Shown here piece by piece: positions 45,239 through 53,940 of a stretch of 64,000 nt of DNA (positions within the stretch are counted from its first letter, which is position 1; each line of letters opens with the position of its first letter). The stretch spans positions 186,001 to 250,000 of the forward strand of contig NZ_WFLJ01000011.1 of the NCBI RefSeq assembly GCF_009208735.1, in the 5' to 3' direction. The notes below the pieces were generated by a model. That model was not told the origin of the DNA. It was given only the letters and a program-made list of their open reading frames with translations, and searched no databases. The stretch comes from Janthinobacterium rivuli (GTDB lineage: Bacteria > Pseudomonadota > Gammaproteobacteria > Burkholderiales > Burkholderiaceae_D). Both the position numbers and the translations under genes were made by a program.

Positions 45239-46627
45239 ATGGGAACAGGCAATGCGTGGCGCGTGTGGTTCGATCTCAGACGTAAAGAGGATGAGCTGAA
45301 GTGGGGTGGCCGCTATGGTGGTTCTGGCCAGTCCTACGACAGCATGGGGCGGTCGGCCGACGCCTCCCGCACCGGCTGGGGTTACGAGCAGATGGGGCGG
45401 GTAGAGCGCGTGCGCCAGGCGCTGGCCGACTCGGGGCCGTCGGCGCAGCACATGATCGCTCGAGAACTCTCCGGCATCAACCTGTCCTCGATTTGGAGCA
45501 TCCTCATGGCGGTGTGCGAGGACATCGCCCTGTATTACGGGGGATCGGTGATCGCGGGCGGGTTGATCGGAGGTATCGGCGGGTCCTTGCTGGGCGGCGT
45601 CGGTGCTGTGCCAGGCGCTGCTGCCGGCGCTGCTGTCGGCAGTTATGCGGGCAGCGCAGTGCTGTCGCTGCTGGGTCTGAAATCGCTGGTGGAAGGCGTG
45701 GCCCAGTCCGTTCCCCAAGCGCTGGAGTATTATGAAAAGGGTTTCCGTGAGGCGTGGGGGCCGACCAGGCAGGACCGGCTGTCGCATTACGGCATGGCAG
45801 GGGGTAGCCCCTCGTCGGGGGCGTTCTACCTGGCTCATGGCCATGTCATCATGATCACCACCATCCTTTCCGTACTGCTGGCTTACGTCACCAGGGGCAA
45901 GGGCGGCAAGGCGGCGGCGCTGAAGGAGATCAGCAAGAGCCCGCGCCTTGGGCCGAAAGTAGCGCAATGGGTCGAGCAGAACGAGGGTAAGCTGAACAGC
46001 CTTCCCCAATTGCGGCCACGCGGCGGCGGGGGCATGGGCCACGGGGAGCCACCACCACCACCACCACCGCGCCGACGCGGCCCAGAGCGGGAAGCGGAGC
46101 GCCCCCGGCCCAATGGCATGCCGAAGAAGACAGTGCCGTGCTTTAAGACCAACGGCCTGCCCCAAGGCGGCGTGCCGGAGTTTGACCGCCAACTCGCAGG
46201 CCAAGAGGCTGGCATCAATAGCATGACGGTTGCTGAGTATATCAAAGGGCGTGAGGCATTTACGGCCGGCACTTCGGTGCGGGATCCGAACGTGGCGCGA
46301 AATGCGAGGGTGGGCTATCAAAATTTGTTGCAGAAAGATGCGTTAGATAGCCTTCGTGAAAAAGGAATGTCTTTCTCGGATGCAAAGGTTGAATCTGCCG
46401 CAATAGCTGCCGATAAAATGAAGACGTTGGCAGCATTACATAACCCGGACATGGTAGCCGCAGGGAAGGATAAAATTGGCGACTTCGGGGATCGGAATAT
46501 CAATTCACGCATCGGTGCGCAATGGAATAAAGGGCAACGCTTGGTTGAACTGGACAGGGCGGCAAACGCAGTTCCGGAAGCTATGCGTGGTAATAAAATG
46601 AATGCAAAACTTGAACGATGCAAATGA
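45239..46627 (+). CDS. Tde-like polymorphic toxin with Ntox15-type DNase domain
   Basis: A 462-residue protein from the ATG at 45239 (GGGGGG 6 bases upstream); the frame is open further upstream but without a good start. The N-terminal region resembles DUF6861-type secreted effectors. A glycine-zipper stretch (about 105-150, GGLIGGIGGSLLGG) and a second hydrophobic helix follow. A proline-rich linker (about 270-290) leads to the C-terminal toxin domain with H401-N-P-D404 (HxxD of Ntox15 DNases). Agrobacterium Tde effectors, delivered by type VI secretion, have the same layout. The immunity gene follows at once. Confidence 0.8.
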   Translation: MGTGNAWRVWFDLRRKEDELKWGGRYGGSGQSYDSMGRSADASRTGWGYEQMGRVERVRQALADSGPSAQHMIARELSGINLSSIWSILMAVCEDIALYYGGSVIAGGLIGGIGGSLLGGVGAVPGAAAGAAVGSYAGSAVLSLLGLKSLVEGVAQSVPQALEYYEKGFREAWGPTRQDRLSHYGMAGGSPSSGAFYLAHGHVIMITTILSVLLAYVTRGKGGKAAALKEISKSPRLGPKVAQWVEQNEGKLNSLPQLRPRGGGGMGHGEPPPPPPPRRRGPEREAERPRPNGMPKKTVPCFKTNGLPQGGVPEFDRQLAGQEAGINSMTVAEYIKGREAFTAGTSVRDPNVARNARVGYQNLLQKDALDSLREKGMSFSDAKVESAAIAADKMKTLAALHNPDMVAAGKDKIGDFGDRNINSRIGAQWNKGQRLVELDRAANAVPEAMRGNKMNAKLERCK

Positions 46628-46635
46628 GGCAAAAA

Positions 46636-47253
46636 ATGGATGAAGACTTCGCGGGTTTCCTGACCGATTTTGGCCCGGCATTCGACAAGCGGTACGTGCC
46701 ACCGTCAAGCATCGAGCGCTATCGTGGCAAGCTGCCGGATCAGTTGTTGTCCTATTGGGCAGAGCATGGTTGGTGCGGCTATGCCAATGGCCTGTTTTGG
46801 ACTGTTGACCCACAAGAGTATGATCCAGTACTAGAGGCGTGGATTGGCGATACCCCATTCATGGAGCAAGACGCCTATCACCTCATCGCCAGAAGTGCAT
46901 TTGGAGAGCTATATTTTTGGGGCGAAAAGACAGGAGATTCATTGGGGATTTTTGCGCCCGGGTCTTACTGCATCCCTCGCAAATCGCGATTCGTTGGCGA
47001 GAAAATGGACTTCGGAATGCGACTGTTTTTTGGTGCACTTTCTCGAAAGGCAAATGACTTTGCTGGCATGTTCTCCCCGGCATTAGAAAAACTAGGGCGT
47101 CTGAAACATGACGAAATGTATGGCTTCGTGCCGGCCCTCGCCTTGGGCGGCACTTCTACGCTTGCAAACTTGCAGAAAGTGAAGGCCGTCGAGCATTTGG
47201 TGCTGCTTGCACAACTCGCGCCATTGGACGTAATTACTTCTCCGCCGCCTTGA
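46636..47253 (+). CDS. GAD-like/DUF1851 immunity protein (Tdi-like)
   Basis: A 205-residue protein from the ATG at 46636 (GAGG 6 bases upstream), 8 bases after the toxin stop. The N-terminal GAD-like part (LPDQLLSYWAEHGWCGYANG, FWTVDPQEY) and the DUF1851 part (DAYHLIARSAFGELYFWGEK) match Tdi-type immunity proteins. It should bind the toxin and block its nuclease. Confidence 0.85.
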   Translation: MDEDFAGFLTDFGPAFDKRYVPPSSIERYRGKLPDQLLSYWAEHGWCGYANGLFWTVDPQEYDPVLEAWIGDTPFMEQDAYHLIARSAFGELYFWGEKTGDSLGIFAPGSYCIPRKSRFVGEKMDFGMRLFFGALSRKANDFAGMFSPALEKLGRLKHDEMYGFVPALALGGTSTLANLQKVKAVEHLVLLAQLAPLDVITSPPP

Positions 47254-47635
47254 TGGTCGGATAGTATCCGCGAGGGATGACCAATGCCACGTCGCGGCCA
47301 TCGGTGGTACGCGACGAATCCATCGGCGCAGGATTTCCGGCAGCATCCTTGCCTTGGTTGTTGCTCGCGTCGATGCAAATGCGCCCGCCGCAGGTGATGA
47401 GAATGATCCTGCCGACTCGCCTGGTCAGATCCGCCATGCCCGCTTCCAGTTCGGCCTTATCCGATCGGAGCGCTGCGATCATGGTGGGGCGGGCAGAGTT
47501 AATCGACTGATGGCATAGTTGGTAGGCAGTCAGACCCGATCTCGTCGTTCGATCAGAGAGCTCCGAAATCGCACACCAGGAGCGTGGCAGGACATCCAGG
47601 CCCCTAATACGATCCACCGGTTTTTCATCTTTCAA
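47234..47635 (-). CDS. Unknown protein whose 5' end lies in the dispersed repeat
   Basis: A 133-residue protein, overlapping the immunity gene tail to tail by 20 bases. The first 40 residues (PVDRIRGLDVLPRSWCAISE region) lie in repeat copy 2. The rest (KAELEAGMADLTRRVGRI, ICIDASNNQGKDAAG) is unique to this locus. No family recognised. Confidence 0.5.
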   Translation of the reverse strand: MKDEKPVDRIRGLDVLPRSWCAISELSDRTTRSGLTAYQLCHQSINSARPTMIAALRSDKAELEAGMADLTRRVGRIILITCGGRICIDASNNQGKDAAGNPAPMDSSRTTDGRDVALVIPRGYYPTIKAAEK

Positions 47636-47680
47636 GATCCATGGAGCAAGAGAGTCTAAGCTACTGGTGGCGATTCAACT
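47529..47680. repeat. Dispersed repeat, copy 2
   Basis: About 150 bases shared with copy 3 (61333-61487), including the upstream CTAAGCTACTGGTGGCGATT segment. Read on the minus strand it gives a leader and the first 40 codons of the gene at 47234. The hairpin arms are weakened (CGATCTCG...CGAAATCG). Confidence 0.75.
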
Positions 47681-47705
47681 TTTTATCATCGGAAGTAAAC
47701 TAACC

Positions 47706-48461
47706 CTAGAGAAGTGTTAATGGGATATTTGAGCCAGCATGGCTGTCGACATTGTATGTAATGCCACCGCCATACTTGTAGTCGTCCTTATGTGCACGAA
47801 GGTCTTCAGTGTCCGATTCGAACAGGGTGAAGCGATATTTTTTCTTGAAAGACGCCGTGCCTGGTTGGGTAAGGACCGACAGCTCGGCTATATAATCGCC
47901 CGGCAACCAAACAAATCGGTCGTCCATAAGTGCATAAAAGGGCGCTACTAATTCATATTTCGCTTCAACAAGCGTATTTTCTTGGCCGGTCGGTCGTGCC
48001 TGAATTTTTTCCCGGATATCTGTTAGCAGCGCTGAAACATTTTTTCGGAAGGCTTTCTCAGTAAATCTGTCATTTTCATTGAAAAATGTGACGCTATGCG
48101 TCCAAGCGTCACCCGGGTTGATATTAAATGGCACAAACAAAACTGTAGACGCAGAAGACGGCAGTTCAAAATATTGATTCGATGGCAAATTGGAGATTTC
48201 TTTGCCATCACGGCTAATGTCCAACGCCATCGACTGAACGCGTAGCTGTCGGCCACCTGTATTTCGGATACCGACGAGGAGACTAGCATTGGGATTCCCG
48301 ACAGCATGAGTTATGCGAATACGACTATGCACGTCCACCTCAAGACGTTTTGGCCGTAGGACAATTCGTAACGGAGGAAACTGGGATAGCACAATTGCCA
48401 CCAACGCCAGGACAGCGGCCCAAAAGGTCCAATCGAAGTAAAGCGGTGTTGGAAGAGCCAT
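47706..48461 (-). CDS. Unknown membrane-anchored protein (251 aa)
   Basis: One N-terminal membrane helix (about 8-28, TFWAAVLALVAIVLSQF), then a soluble beta-rich domain (KRLEVDVHSRIRITHAVGN, LLVGIRNTGGRQLRVQSM). The helix-plus-beta layout is common in surface or defence-associated proteins. No family named. Downstream 48462-48608 holds nothing. Confidence 0.6.
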   Translation of the reverse strand: MALPTPLYFDWTFWAAVLALVAIVLSQFPPLRIVLRPKRLEVDVHSRIRITHAVGNPNASLLVGIRNTGGRQLRVQSMALDISRDGKEISNLPSNQYFELPSSASTVLFVPFNINPGDAWTHSVTFFNENDRFTEKAFRKNVSALLTDIREKIQARPTGQENTLVEAKYELVAPFYALMDDRFVWLPGDYIAELSVLTQPGTASFKKKYRFTLFESDTEDLRAHKDDYKYGGGITYNVDSHAGSNIPLTLL

Positions 48462-48608
48462 CTGGTGCCTTTCTGTGTACGAAACATCAATATAGCATCA
48501 TAGTATGCCGGTAATTACGTGGCAATCAACCAATACAGTGCCGGACTCTTCGGCAAAGGTTACTACTGTGGTAATTCCCCCATTTTTAGATCGTGCTAAA
48601 AGTAGAGG

Positions 48609-49440
48609 TTAAGAACGCCTAACAAAACCGCTGAATGTATCTCCAGCAGATGAGTATGCAGGCAAGCGAGAGGAATGCCTGGTGGATATCGGCACGGCGT
48701 TCGTAGCGGATACGTAATCGGCGGAAGCGGTGCAGCCAGCCCAGCGTGCGTTCGACCACCCAGCGCCATTTACCCAGGCGTTCGCGCGACTCGATGCCAT
48801 AGCGGGCTTTGCGTGGAGCGATGCCACGGCTGCGCAACCAGGCCCGATGGGCGCGCGAAGCATAGGCCTTGTCGGCATGCAGCTTGGCCGGACGCTTGCG
48901 TGGACGGCCGGCAAGCCCTGCCACTGAAGGAACGGCCTCAAGCAGGGGAATCAGCATGCGGGAATCATGTACCTGAGCCCCTGAGATGCTCGCCACCAGA
49001 GGCAGACCGCGTTGATCGACGAGCAGATGGTGCTTGCAACCGAGCTTGCCGCGGTCGGTGGGATTGGGGCCGGTATGCTGTCCGCCGAGGGGGGGATGGC
49101 ACGCTGGCCGAGTCGACACTGGCGCGTTCCCATTGAATCTGGTCGTATTCCCGCAAGTGCTGCAGCATGGCGTCATGGATGCGTTGCCATACACCGGCCT
49201 GTTGCCATGCATGTAGGCGCCGCCAGCAACTCATGCCGCTGCCGCAGCCCAGTTCACGGGGAAGATATTCCCAAGGCAAGCCTGTCTTGAGGACGAACAG
49301 GATGCCGGTCAAAGCGGCGCGGTCGTCAATGCGAGGGCGTCCGCCTTTGGGGGAAGGACGATATGCTGGCAGCAATGGCTGAATCAGCGCCCACAGGTCG
49401 TCAGGAAGAAGGGCTTTGGCCATGGTGGGCTCTCGAAAAC
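48609..49440 (-). mobile_element. IS5-type insertion sequence (IS427 group), ends not fixed
   Basis: Contains a transposase split over two frames. Terminal inverted repeats could not be matched. The upstream side at about 49440 joins an IS66 fragment, so the element may be truncated there or may have inserted into the IS66 element. Confidence 0.7.
48619..49423 (-). pseudogene. IS5-family transposase with frameshift
   Basis: The first frame (49423-48965) encodes LLPDDLWALIQPLLPAYRPS and GRPRIDDRAALTGILFVLK, up to the first catalytic Asp (ASVDSAS). The second frame (to 48619) holds HADKAY (second Asp) and WVVERTLGWLHRFRRL (Glu). They join at a run of seven G (49089-49095 on the plus strand); with six, one protein of about 268 residues would result. 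Either a frameshift mutation or a programmed shift. Confidence 0.8.
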
Positions 49441-49497
49441 GATGTCAGGTGGGTTTGACCAGCATCGCGGCCGTTTGTTTCTCTGGATGTCAGGCGC

Positions 49498-49644
49498 GCT
49501 TACTCGCTGATCGGCACGGCCAAGCTGAACGGTGTCGACCCCGAAGCCTGGTTGCGTCACCTGCTGACGCATATCGCCGATCATCCCGTCAATCGGGTTG
49601 ATGATTTCTTGCCCTGGAACTGCAACCTGCCAGCAGCCCTTTGA
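49498..49644 (+). pseudogene. IS66-family TnpC, C-terminal fragment
   Basis: Encodes [39 protein letters not shown] and a stop. This is the conserved C-terminal end of IS66 TnpC transposases. The rest of the gene is missing next to the IS5-type element. Confidence 0.8.
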
Positions 49645-49739
49645 GATCACGCCGCTTCCCAGCGGTGTGACGCCATCATCGATCAAAACGCCCCTGCACT
49701 CAATAAGGTGCAGAGTGGACGCTTACGCTGATCTGGACA

Positions 49740-50096
49740 TCAAAAGCATGAATTCTGGTTGAACCGCTTGCCAACCGATCGCACCAAGCCGGTAGAAGGT
49801 TCGATATTAAACACCACGTAGCGGCGCTGCGGGCAGACCAGTTCCAGCGACTTCTTGCTGCATTCGAGCATGTCGGTCTTGCGCGTGCCTTGCGGGGTAG
49901 ATACCGAGACGTCCCGGTTGATGTACGGACTACACTCGAAGCCCTGTTCCGTGGCGACTTTTCTGGCCGCGTCCATGGTCAGGCCGACCGCGTGCAGCTG
50001 GTCCACTTCGGCCGCCAGCGTGGCGTCGGAAACGCGGGTGAGGGCGCAGCCGGCCAGTAACGCGCAGGCCAGCAGTGGCAACATCAAACGTAACAT
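49740..50096 (-). CDS. Small lipoprotein (118 aa)
   Basis: Lipobox LLAGC (Cys17) after a typical signal. The mature part has four further cysteines (FECSPYINRD, MLECSKKSLELVCPQRRYV, NSCF), probably two disulfides. Function unknown. The gap 49645-49739 holds no gene. Confidence 0.7.
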   Translation of the reverse strand: MLRLMLPLLACALLAGCALTRVSDATLAAEVDQLHAVGLTMDAARKVATEQGFECSPYINRDVSVSTPQGTRKTDMLECSKKSLELVCPQRRYVVFNIEPSTGLVRSVGKRFNQNSCF

Positions 50097-50203
50097 CGTC
50101 TTTTTTCCTGGCTTTGTAGTCGAGCTACGCAGTGTACTGGAAGAACCCTCGCACTGTGCGCCGCCGTACCGTGCGCCATCGTCGCGTATTCGATAGTGAT
50201 GGG

Positions 50204-50446
50204 ATGGATATCAAGAAAACTCCGCGCACCGATGCCCGCCATGCGTCGATCGTGCGCCAGGGCCTGGAATGGGCCCTCACTTACGGCCAGCGCAGCGCCG
50301 CCGCCTTTCTGCTGGTGCGCAAGGTGCCGCGCCCGGTGGTCGAACGCATACCCATCAGCATGGACTGGCGCGGACGAGCACTGGTGGTGGTCAGACAGTC
50401 TAGACGGCGCTGGGAAGACACTTACATTCGTGTGGCTGCAGGCTGA
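50204..50446 (+). CDS. Unknown small basic protein (80 aa)
   Basis: ATG at 50204 with a weak GGG site. Encodes a basic protein (TPRTDARHASIVRQGLEWAL, AAAFLLVRKVPRPVVERI). Could be the remainder of a larger gene. No family recognised. Confidence 0.4.
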   Translation: MDIKKTPRTDARHASIVRQGLEWALTYGQRSAAAFLLVRKVPRPVVERIPISMDWRGRALVVVRQSRRRWEDTYIRVAAG

Positions 50447-50774
50447 GGTGGTCGGTCCAACTGTCACGCTGGGCATAGTTGCTGATCAAGCCTTGCCCGG
50501 CAATGCCGTGCAGCTTTGCCGGCAGTCACCGAAGCAGCCTCAGGGCAATAGTCAACAGCCGGCCACGCCGGCGCCGTGGACCTAATCGACCATCTGCCGG
50601 CGCCGTCGCAAGGTCGACTGGCAACGCAGCACTTGGTCGCGATGCAGGTGGCACCGGGCGGCACCGACCTGGTTCGTCAGTTGGTTGATGCGGCCAGCCG
50701 GCCCTCGTCAATGGGTTAGAACTTTGAAGAGCATCTGTCGATGCCGCTACGATGCAGGGATTTTTTTCGGAAGA
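50447..50774. other. Remnant region
   Basis: No intact gene. A plus-strand frame ending with TAG at about 50720 encodes about 48 residues (LPAPSQGRLATQHLVAMQV and onward). It looks like a protein C terminus without a start. Confidence 0.3.
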
Positions 50775-51116
50775 TCAATTGCAGGCAATGACATAGCTGC
50801 GAGATCGTTTCATGAATCCGGCCGCAAGCGGTGCGGTGCCATTTGGGTTGTTCACAAATTCGAAACGATTTGGGCAGATGCGGGCGGCCTCCCGTTGTGC
50901 TTGGATGAAGATACGTTGCTCAATCGAGCCATCGGTTTCGGCGAGTGCTGGAGTGGCCGTTACCACAAGCATATGCTTCCCGTTGCCAATAGTTTCGTGT
51001 TGGGCGGCGACGTTCCCCATAACTCCAACAGACCCAGTTCCATTATTCGTAAGATCCGCGTGAGAGCATCCCATCAATGCGAGGGTAATGCTCAGCTTGG
51101 CAGAAGTAATCTTCAT
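50775..51116 (-). CDS. Unknown exported protein or lipoprotein (113 aa)
   Basis: Signal-like N terminus with a possible lipobox (LALMGC). The mature part is beta-rich with two cysteines (ARICPNRF and the C-terminal VIACN). Last gene of the minus-strand array. Function unknown. Confidence 0.6.
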   Translation of the reverse strand: MKITSAKLSITLALMGCSHADLTNNGTGSVGVMGNVAAQHETIGNGKHMLVVTATPALAETDGSIEQRIFIQAQREAARICPNRFEFVNNPNGTAPLAAGFMKRSRSYVIACN

Positions 51117-51124
51117 TATATTCC

Positions 51125-51394
51125 TCAGTATCTATCAACTTCCATACCACCACGTCGGGCCTTTTTGCGTGCCCCCAGTACAACAATGCCATTCGAAGCC
51201 GCGATCCATCCTAGACACATAAAGGCGGTCGTGACCACAGCCTCAGAGGCCTCAAGTTTCCATATTGCCGTCACCAGCCCCATTACGGCGCTGATCACCA
51301 GCACTCCAACGCCTGATTGTGCAGCTACTGCACCCGCCCCGGCTTTGTACCAGGCTTCGCGCTCACGGATGAACTGGGGATCCATTTCAGTCAT
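51125..51394 (-). CDS. Small membrane protein, two helices (89 aa)
   Basis: Two membrane helices (about 20-42, GVGVLVISAVMGLVTAIWKL; about 48-70, VVTTAFMCLGWIAASNGIVV). 8 bases before the next gene. Function unknown. Confidence 0.6.
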   Translation of the reverse strand: MTEMDPQFIREREAWYKAGAGAVAAQSGVGVLVISAVMGLVTAIWKLEASEAVVTTAFMCLGWIAASNGIVVLGARKKARRGGMEVDRY

Positions 51395-51397
51395 CGT

Positions 51398-51595
51398 TCA
51401 GCTCCACTGTCCTTTTACGATCAACCCGACGATAGCAATTGCGCTTCCCACCAACCACTTCCATTCTTTAGCGCAGAACTTTGCAGAGGTTCGTATCAGA
51501 CGTGCCGACCAATGCGCCGGCTGATAAGGTTCACCTAAGTAATCATAAAATGAGGTGGGCTTTTCATCTCCCCACCATTTTCGGAACCTGTTCAT
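51398..51595 (-). CDS. Small membrane-anchored protein (65 aa)
   Basis: ATG at 51595 with GGGGGA upstream (an ATG-less extension to 51682 would overlap the GNAT gene). Soluble N terminus (RKWWGDEKPTSFYDYLGEPY) and one C-terminal helix (WKWLVGSAIAIVGLIV). 3 bases from its neighbour. Confidence 0.55.
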   Translation of the reverse strand: MNRFRKWWGDEKPTSFYDYLGEPYQPAHWSARLIRTSAKFCAKEWKWLVGSAIAIVGLIVKGQWS

Positions 51596-51614
51596 GCATT
51601 TCCCCCGAGATTTA

Positions 51615-52037
51615 TCAACTTGCGACTGGGCTATACCACATTTCATAAGGCTCATCGTCGTCCCCGGTTTTAATGAAACCATGCTTCTCGAAAAAATGCC
51701 GTCGTTGGTCGCCGCAACATAACAATTTGATCGGGAAACCTATGATCGGGTCATCCTTAATCTGCTCGAGAAGCGTGCTGGCTTGCCCATGTCCCCGAGC
51801 AGTCGGATCGGTGTACAAGAAGACTAATTCAGCGTGCGGTGGTCTGTATGACACTCTGCAGTTTCTAGCGACGACGGCAAAAGTTTTTTCTTGTTTGCGC
51901 GTTACTAGATGACCGCTCTTCAATCCCAGGCGAATGTTACGGGGGAAGTCTGGCGACACTTCATCAGTGAACTCGTCGATATGCTGGGCCAGAAACGAAA
52001 CGATCTCGTCGTCATCCAAACTCTTGAAATCTGTCAC
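51615..52037 (-). CDS. GNAT-family N-acetyltransferase
   Basis: A 140-residue protein with a GTG start at 52037 behind AAGGAAAAC. GNAT core: AELVFLYTDPTARGHGQAST (acetyl-CoA loop RGHGQA), then a C-terminal FFEKHGFIKTG. Substrate unknown. It uses the same type of ribosome-binding site as the array genes upstream. Confidence 0.85.
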   Translation of the reverse strand: MTDFKSLDDDEIVSFLAQHIDEFTDEVSPDFPRNIRLGLKSGHLVTRKQEKTFAVVARNCRVSYRPPHAELVFLYTDPTARGHGQASTLLEQIKDDPIIGFPIKLLCCGDQRRHFFEKHGFIKTGDDDEPYEMWYSPVAS

Positions 52038-52055
52038 AACGTTTTCCTTTGCGTC

Positions 52056-52691
52056 CTATTGCATGTTGTCGACCGTGCCTCCGAAACCGTGTCGATAAAG
52101 GTTCTGCCCTGAGATGTCGACCCTGAACATGGTGCCAAATCGGTAGGCGATTCCGAGCGACAGTAGAGAAGGCTCTTCTGGAACCTCTCCAGCACCACTG
52201 AGGAATGGTTTTCCGGCAGTCTTGCCGAAGAAAACCGGAAGGGCTTTTAAGGCAGGAACAGTGCACGCTTGGATGATTTCGGCAAGCTTCGCGAATTCCG
52301 GTTCTGTAAGCTCGCTCCGCGCGAGCGCTAAGACAAGGCGACCAACAATCTCGCATTTAATTGGCTTTTGTGCTTCGAGCAAGAGCGCCATCAGTGTGTC
52401 AGAAAAGTCATCGGCGAATTCGCGATTCGCTTCCATTTTTTCGGCCAATTGCTGGAGGCTTCGGGTATTCCCTTCCGCTACTGCGGTCATGAAAGCCATG
52501 CAATTTCGTTTCAGTCGAGCTTGGGCGAATGCATCCTTCACGCTCAAGACTTTCACCGCGAGAGACACGACAGGAACATCGTTAAGAACTTTTGACGAGT
52601 CTAGGGCTTCCATCGCTACGTCTGCTAATTCTGCAATGGTGTCGCGGGATGCTTTGATCGTATTGAGCACTGCTGGGAGAAAGTGAGTCAT
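52056..52691 (-). CDS. Unknown helical protein (211 aa)
   Basis: ATG at 52691 (AAGGAAATTGC upstream); it overlaps the stop of the next gene (ATGA). All-helical soluble N-terminal two-thirds (SLAVKVLSVKDAFAQARLKR, RSLQQLAEKMEANREFADDF), then a small C-terminal beta part. No family recognised. Confidence 0.65.
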   Translation of the reverse strand: MTHFLPAVLNTIKASRDTIAELADVAMEALDSSKVLNDVPVVSLAVKVLSVKDAFAQARLKRNCMAFMTAVAEGNTRSLQQLAEKMEANREFADDFSDTLMALLLEAQKPIKCEIVGRLVLALARSELTEPEFAKLAEIIQACTVPALKALPVFFGKTAGKPFLSGAGEVPEEPSLLSLGIAYRFGTMFRVDISGQNLYRHGFGGTVDNMQ

Positions 52692-52885
52692 GCAATTTCC
52701 TTGCGCCAGGCTCGCTCGATCGCCCAAATCAATTCGTTGATATCTGGCCCGAGTGTGACTACCCTTGCTTCACTACCGAGATCAATAAGGTATTCCCGAT
52801 CGTCGCCCTTGATTGAAAAAAAGATATCACTGCCCGATTTTCGGAAGCTTACTTTGCTTTCGTCGAGCTTGTTGCTAGTCGCCAT
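52688..52885 (-). CDS. Unknown small protein (65 aa), coupled to next gene
   Basis: Starts at 52885 behind GGAAAAGAT. Its TGA overlaps the following ATG. Small soluble alpha/beta protein (VSFRKSGSDIFFSIKGDDRE, INELIWAIERAW). Probably a partner of the 211-residue helical protein. Confidence 0.65.
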   Translation of the reverse strand: MATSNKLDESKVSFRKSGSDIFFSIKGDDREYLIDLGSEARVVTLGPDINELIWAIERAWRKEIA

Positions 52886-52897
52886 ATCTTTTCCGAG

Positions 52898-53095
52898 TTA
52901 AATTTTGACAGAAGGATGCAACTGGTGGAGCAGGTGAATCGCTGAGATCGCTATGTCCTCGTCCAGCATACCCTGTCCCATCCACGCCGCTAACGGCGCG
53001 GTCAAGTGGAAGGCAAACGCTTCCGCGTTTCCGTCGCTATGGTGGAGCGCTAATGCAAGCGCTTCATTCAATGCCTTCATAGATTCAGTTTGCAT
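52898..53095 (-). CDS. Unknown small helical protein (65 aa)
   Basis: Starts at 53095 behind GAGGAAATTAA, right after spacer A1. Helical (MKALNEALALALHHSDGNAE, ISAIHLLHQLHPSVK). First gene after the spacer, 12 bases ahead of its downstream neighbour. Confidence 0.6.
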   Translation of the reverse strand: MQTESMKALNEALALALHHSDGNAEAFAFHLTAPLAAWMGQGMLDEDIAISAIHLLHQLHPSVKI

Positions 53096-53215
53096 TTAAT
53101 TTCCTCGGTGGCCAGCACGGCGCTGGCCTTTTCATTGCACCAGGCCGCGTCATGCACGGCCATGTGTGCTGCTGGGCGTTTTCCAATTCAAGTGACTTTG
53201 GCCGTTCTCATCAGC
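53096..53215 (-). repeat. Array spacer A1 (double hairpin)
   Basis: Two hairpins: GGCCAGC...GCTGGCC at 53110-53128 and GGCCG...CGGCC at 53143-53161. In coding direction the spacer begins with GGAAAACGCCC near the preceding stop and ends GAGGAAATT before the next ATG. Confidence 0.8.
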
Positions 53216-53572
53216 TTATTCCCCCTTCTGCAGCGCCGTCCACCGATGGCCCCATTCGTTGACGGAATTGCGAGACCGGCTTTTCTCGACTGGGAAGTAC
53301 GTCACCTGATACTGGCGGCCGTTGTGCGTCACGATCGATTTCGATTGGGCGCTAGGATACAGCCGGTCCAGCTCCGCATCGAGCTTTTCAGCCTCGGTCA
53401 TTTCCAGTATGCCCAGGCGCTTCAGTTCAGCCGTAATCATGCGCACCTCTCTTGCGGCGCTTTTACGTTGCGACAGGTGCTTGTCTGGGTTATTGCTGCT
53501 GTCATTCGAAAATTTGTCGTTCCAGTCCTTGAGGTTTGCCTCGGCTGCGGCCAGGCTCTCCAAGTTGTACAT
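53216..53572 (-). CDS. Unknown coiled-coil protein (118 aa), array gene
   Basis: N terminus MYNLESLAAAEANLKDWND, then a helical charged region (EVRMITAELKRLGILEMTEA) and a C-terminal part with KSIVTHNGRQYQVTYFPVEK. A truncated second copy of its 5' end lies at 57695-57793. No family recognised. Confidence 0.7.
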   Translation of the reverse strand: MYNLESLAAAEANLKDWNDKFSNDSSNNPDKHLSQRKSAAREVRMITAELKRLGILEMTEAEKLDAELDRLYPSAQSKSIVTHNGRQYQVTYFPVEKSRSRNSVNEWGHRWTALQKGE

Positions 53573-53679
53573 TTTTCAGGCTCCTTAGTTGACCGTGGCT
53601 TGGTCGCACTATCACATCACAAAGTGCACGTCGCGCTGCGCAGGCCGAATCCATTACTTTCCTTTCAGGCCGAGGGCGC
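53573..53679 (-). repeat. Array spacer B1
   Basis: Shares GGCTCCTTAGTTGA, GGCTTGGTC, GCGCTGCGCAGGCC and CCATTACTTTCCT with spacer B2 (57794-57897). Separates the 118-residue gene from the zinc-ribbon gene. Confidence 0.75.
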
Positions 53680-53940
53680 TCAAAGTACGTCGTCGTAGTC
53701 CTCGGTTGCAAGTGCTCCCGTAGTTTTGCACGACGGACACTCAACTGTGACCCCGGAGCTACTCTGGAAGAAGAATCCGCCATTTAGGCGTGTCTGGCTA
53801 GTCAAAGCGGTAAAGACGTGACCGCATCCACATTCAAATTTCGCGTATTCAAGGCCCCCGAGCAACATTGCGGTCCTGCCGTTAGCAATTGGGGTATAAG
53901 GCGAGCGCGTCCGTTGTGCTTCCAATATCTTCAGAGTCAT
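53680..53940 (-). CDS. Small zinc-ribbon protein (86 aa), array gene
   Basis: Zinc-binding pattern CGCGHVF ... CPSC (about residues 38-70), so a zinc ribbon. Otherwise short N- and C-terminal arms. Such proteins bind nucleic acid or partner proteins; function unknown. Confidence 0.7.
   Translation of the reverse strand: MTLKILEAQRTRSPYTPIANGRTAMLLGGLEYAKFECGCGHVFTALTSQTRLNGGFFFQSSSGVTVECPSCKTTGALATEDYDDVL

Noticed and set aside
45137..46321. 394-codon minus-strand frame opposite the toxin gene
   Set aside because: His/Arg/Pro-rich shadow; the plus strand encodes the toxin with matching domain layout and immunity gene.
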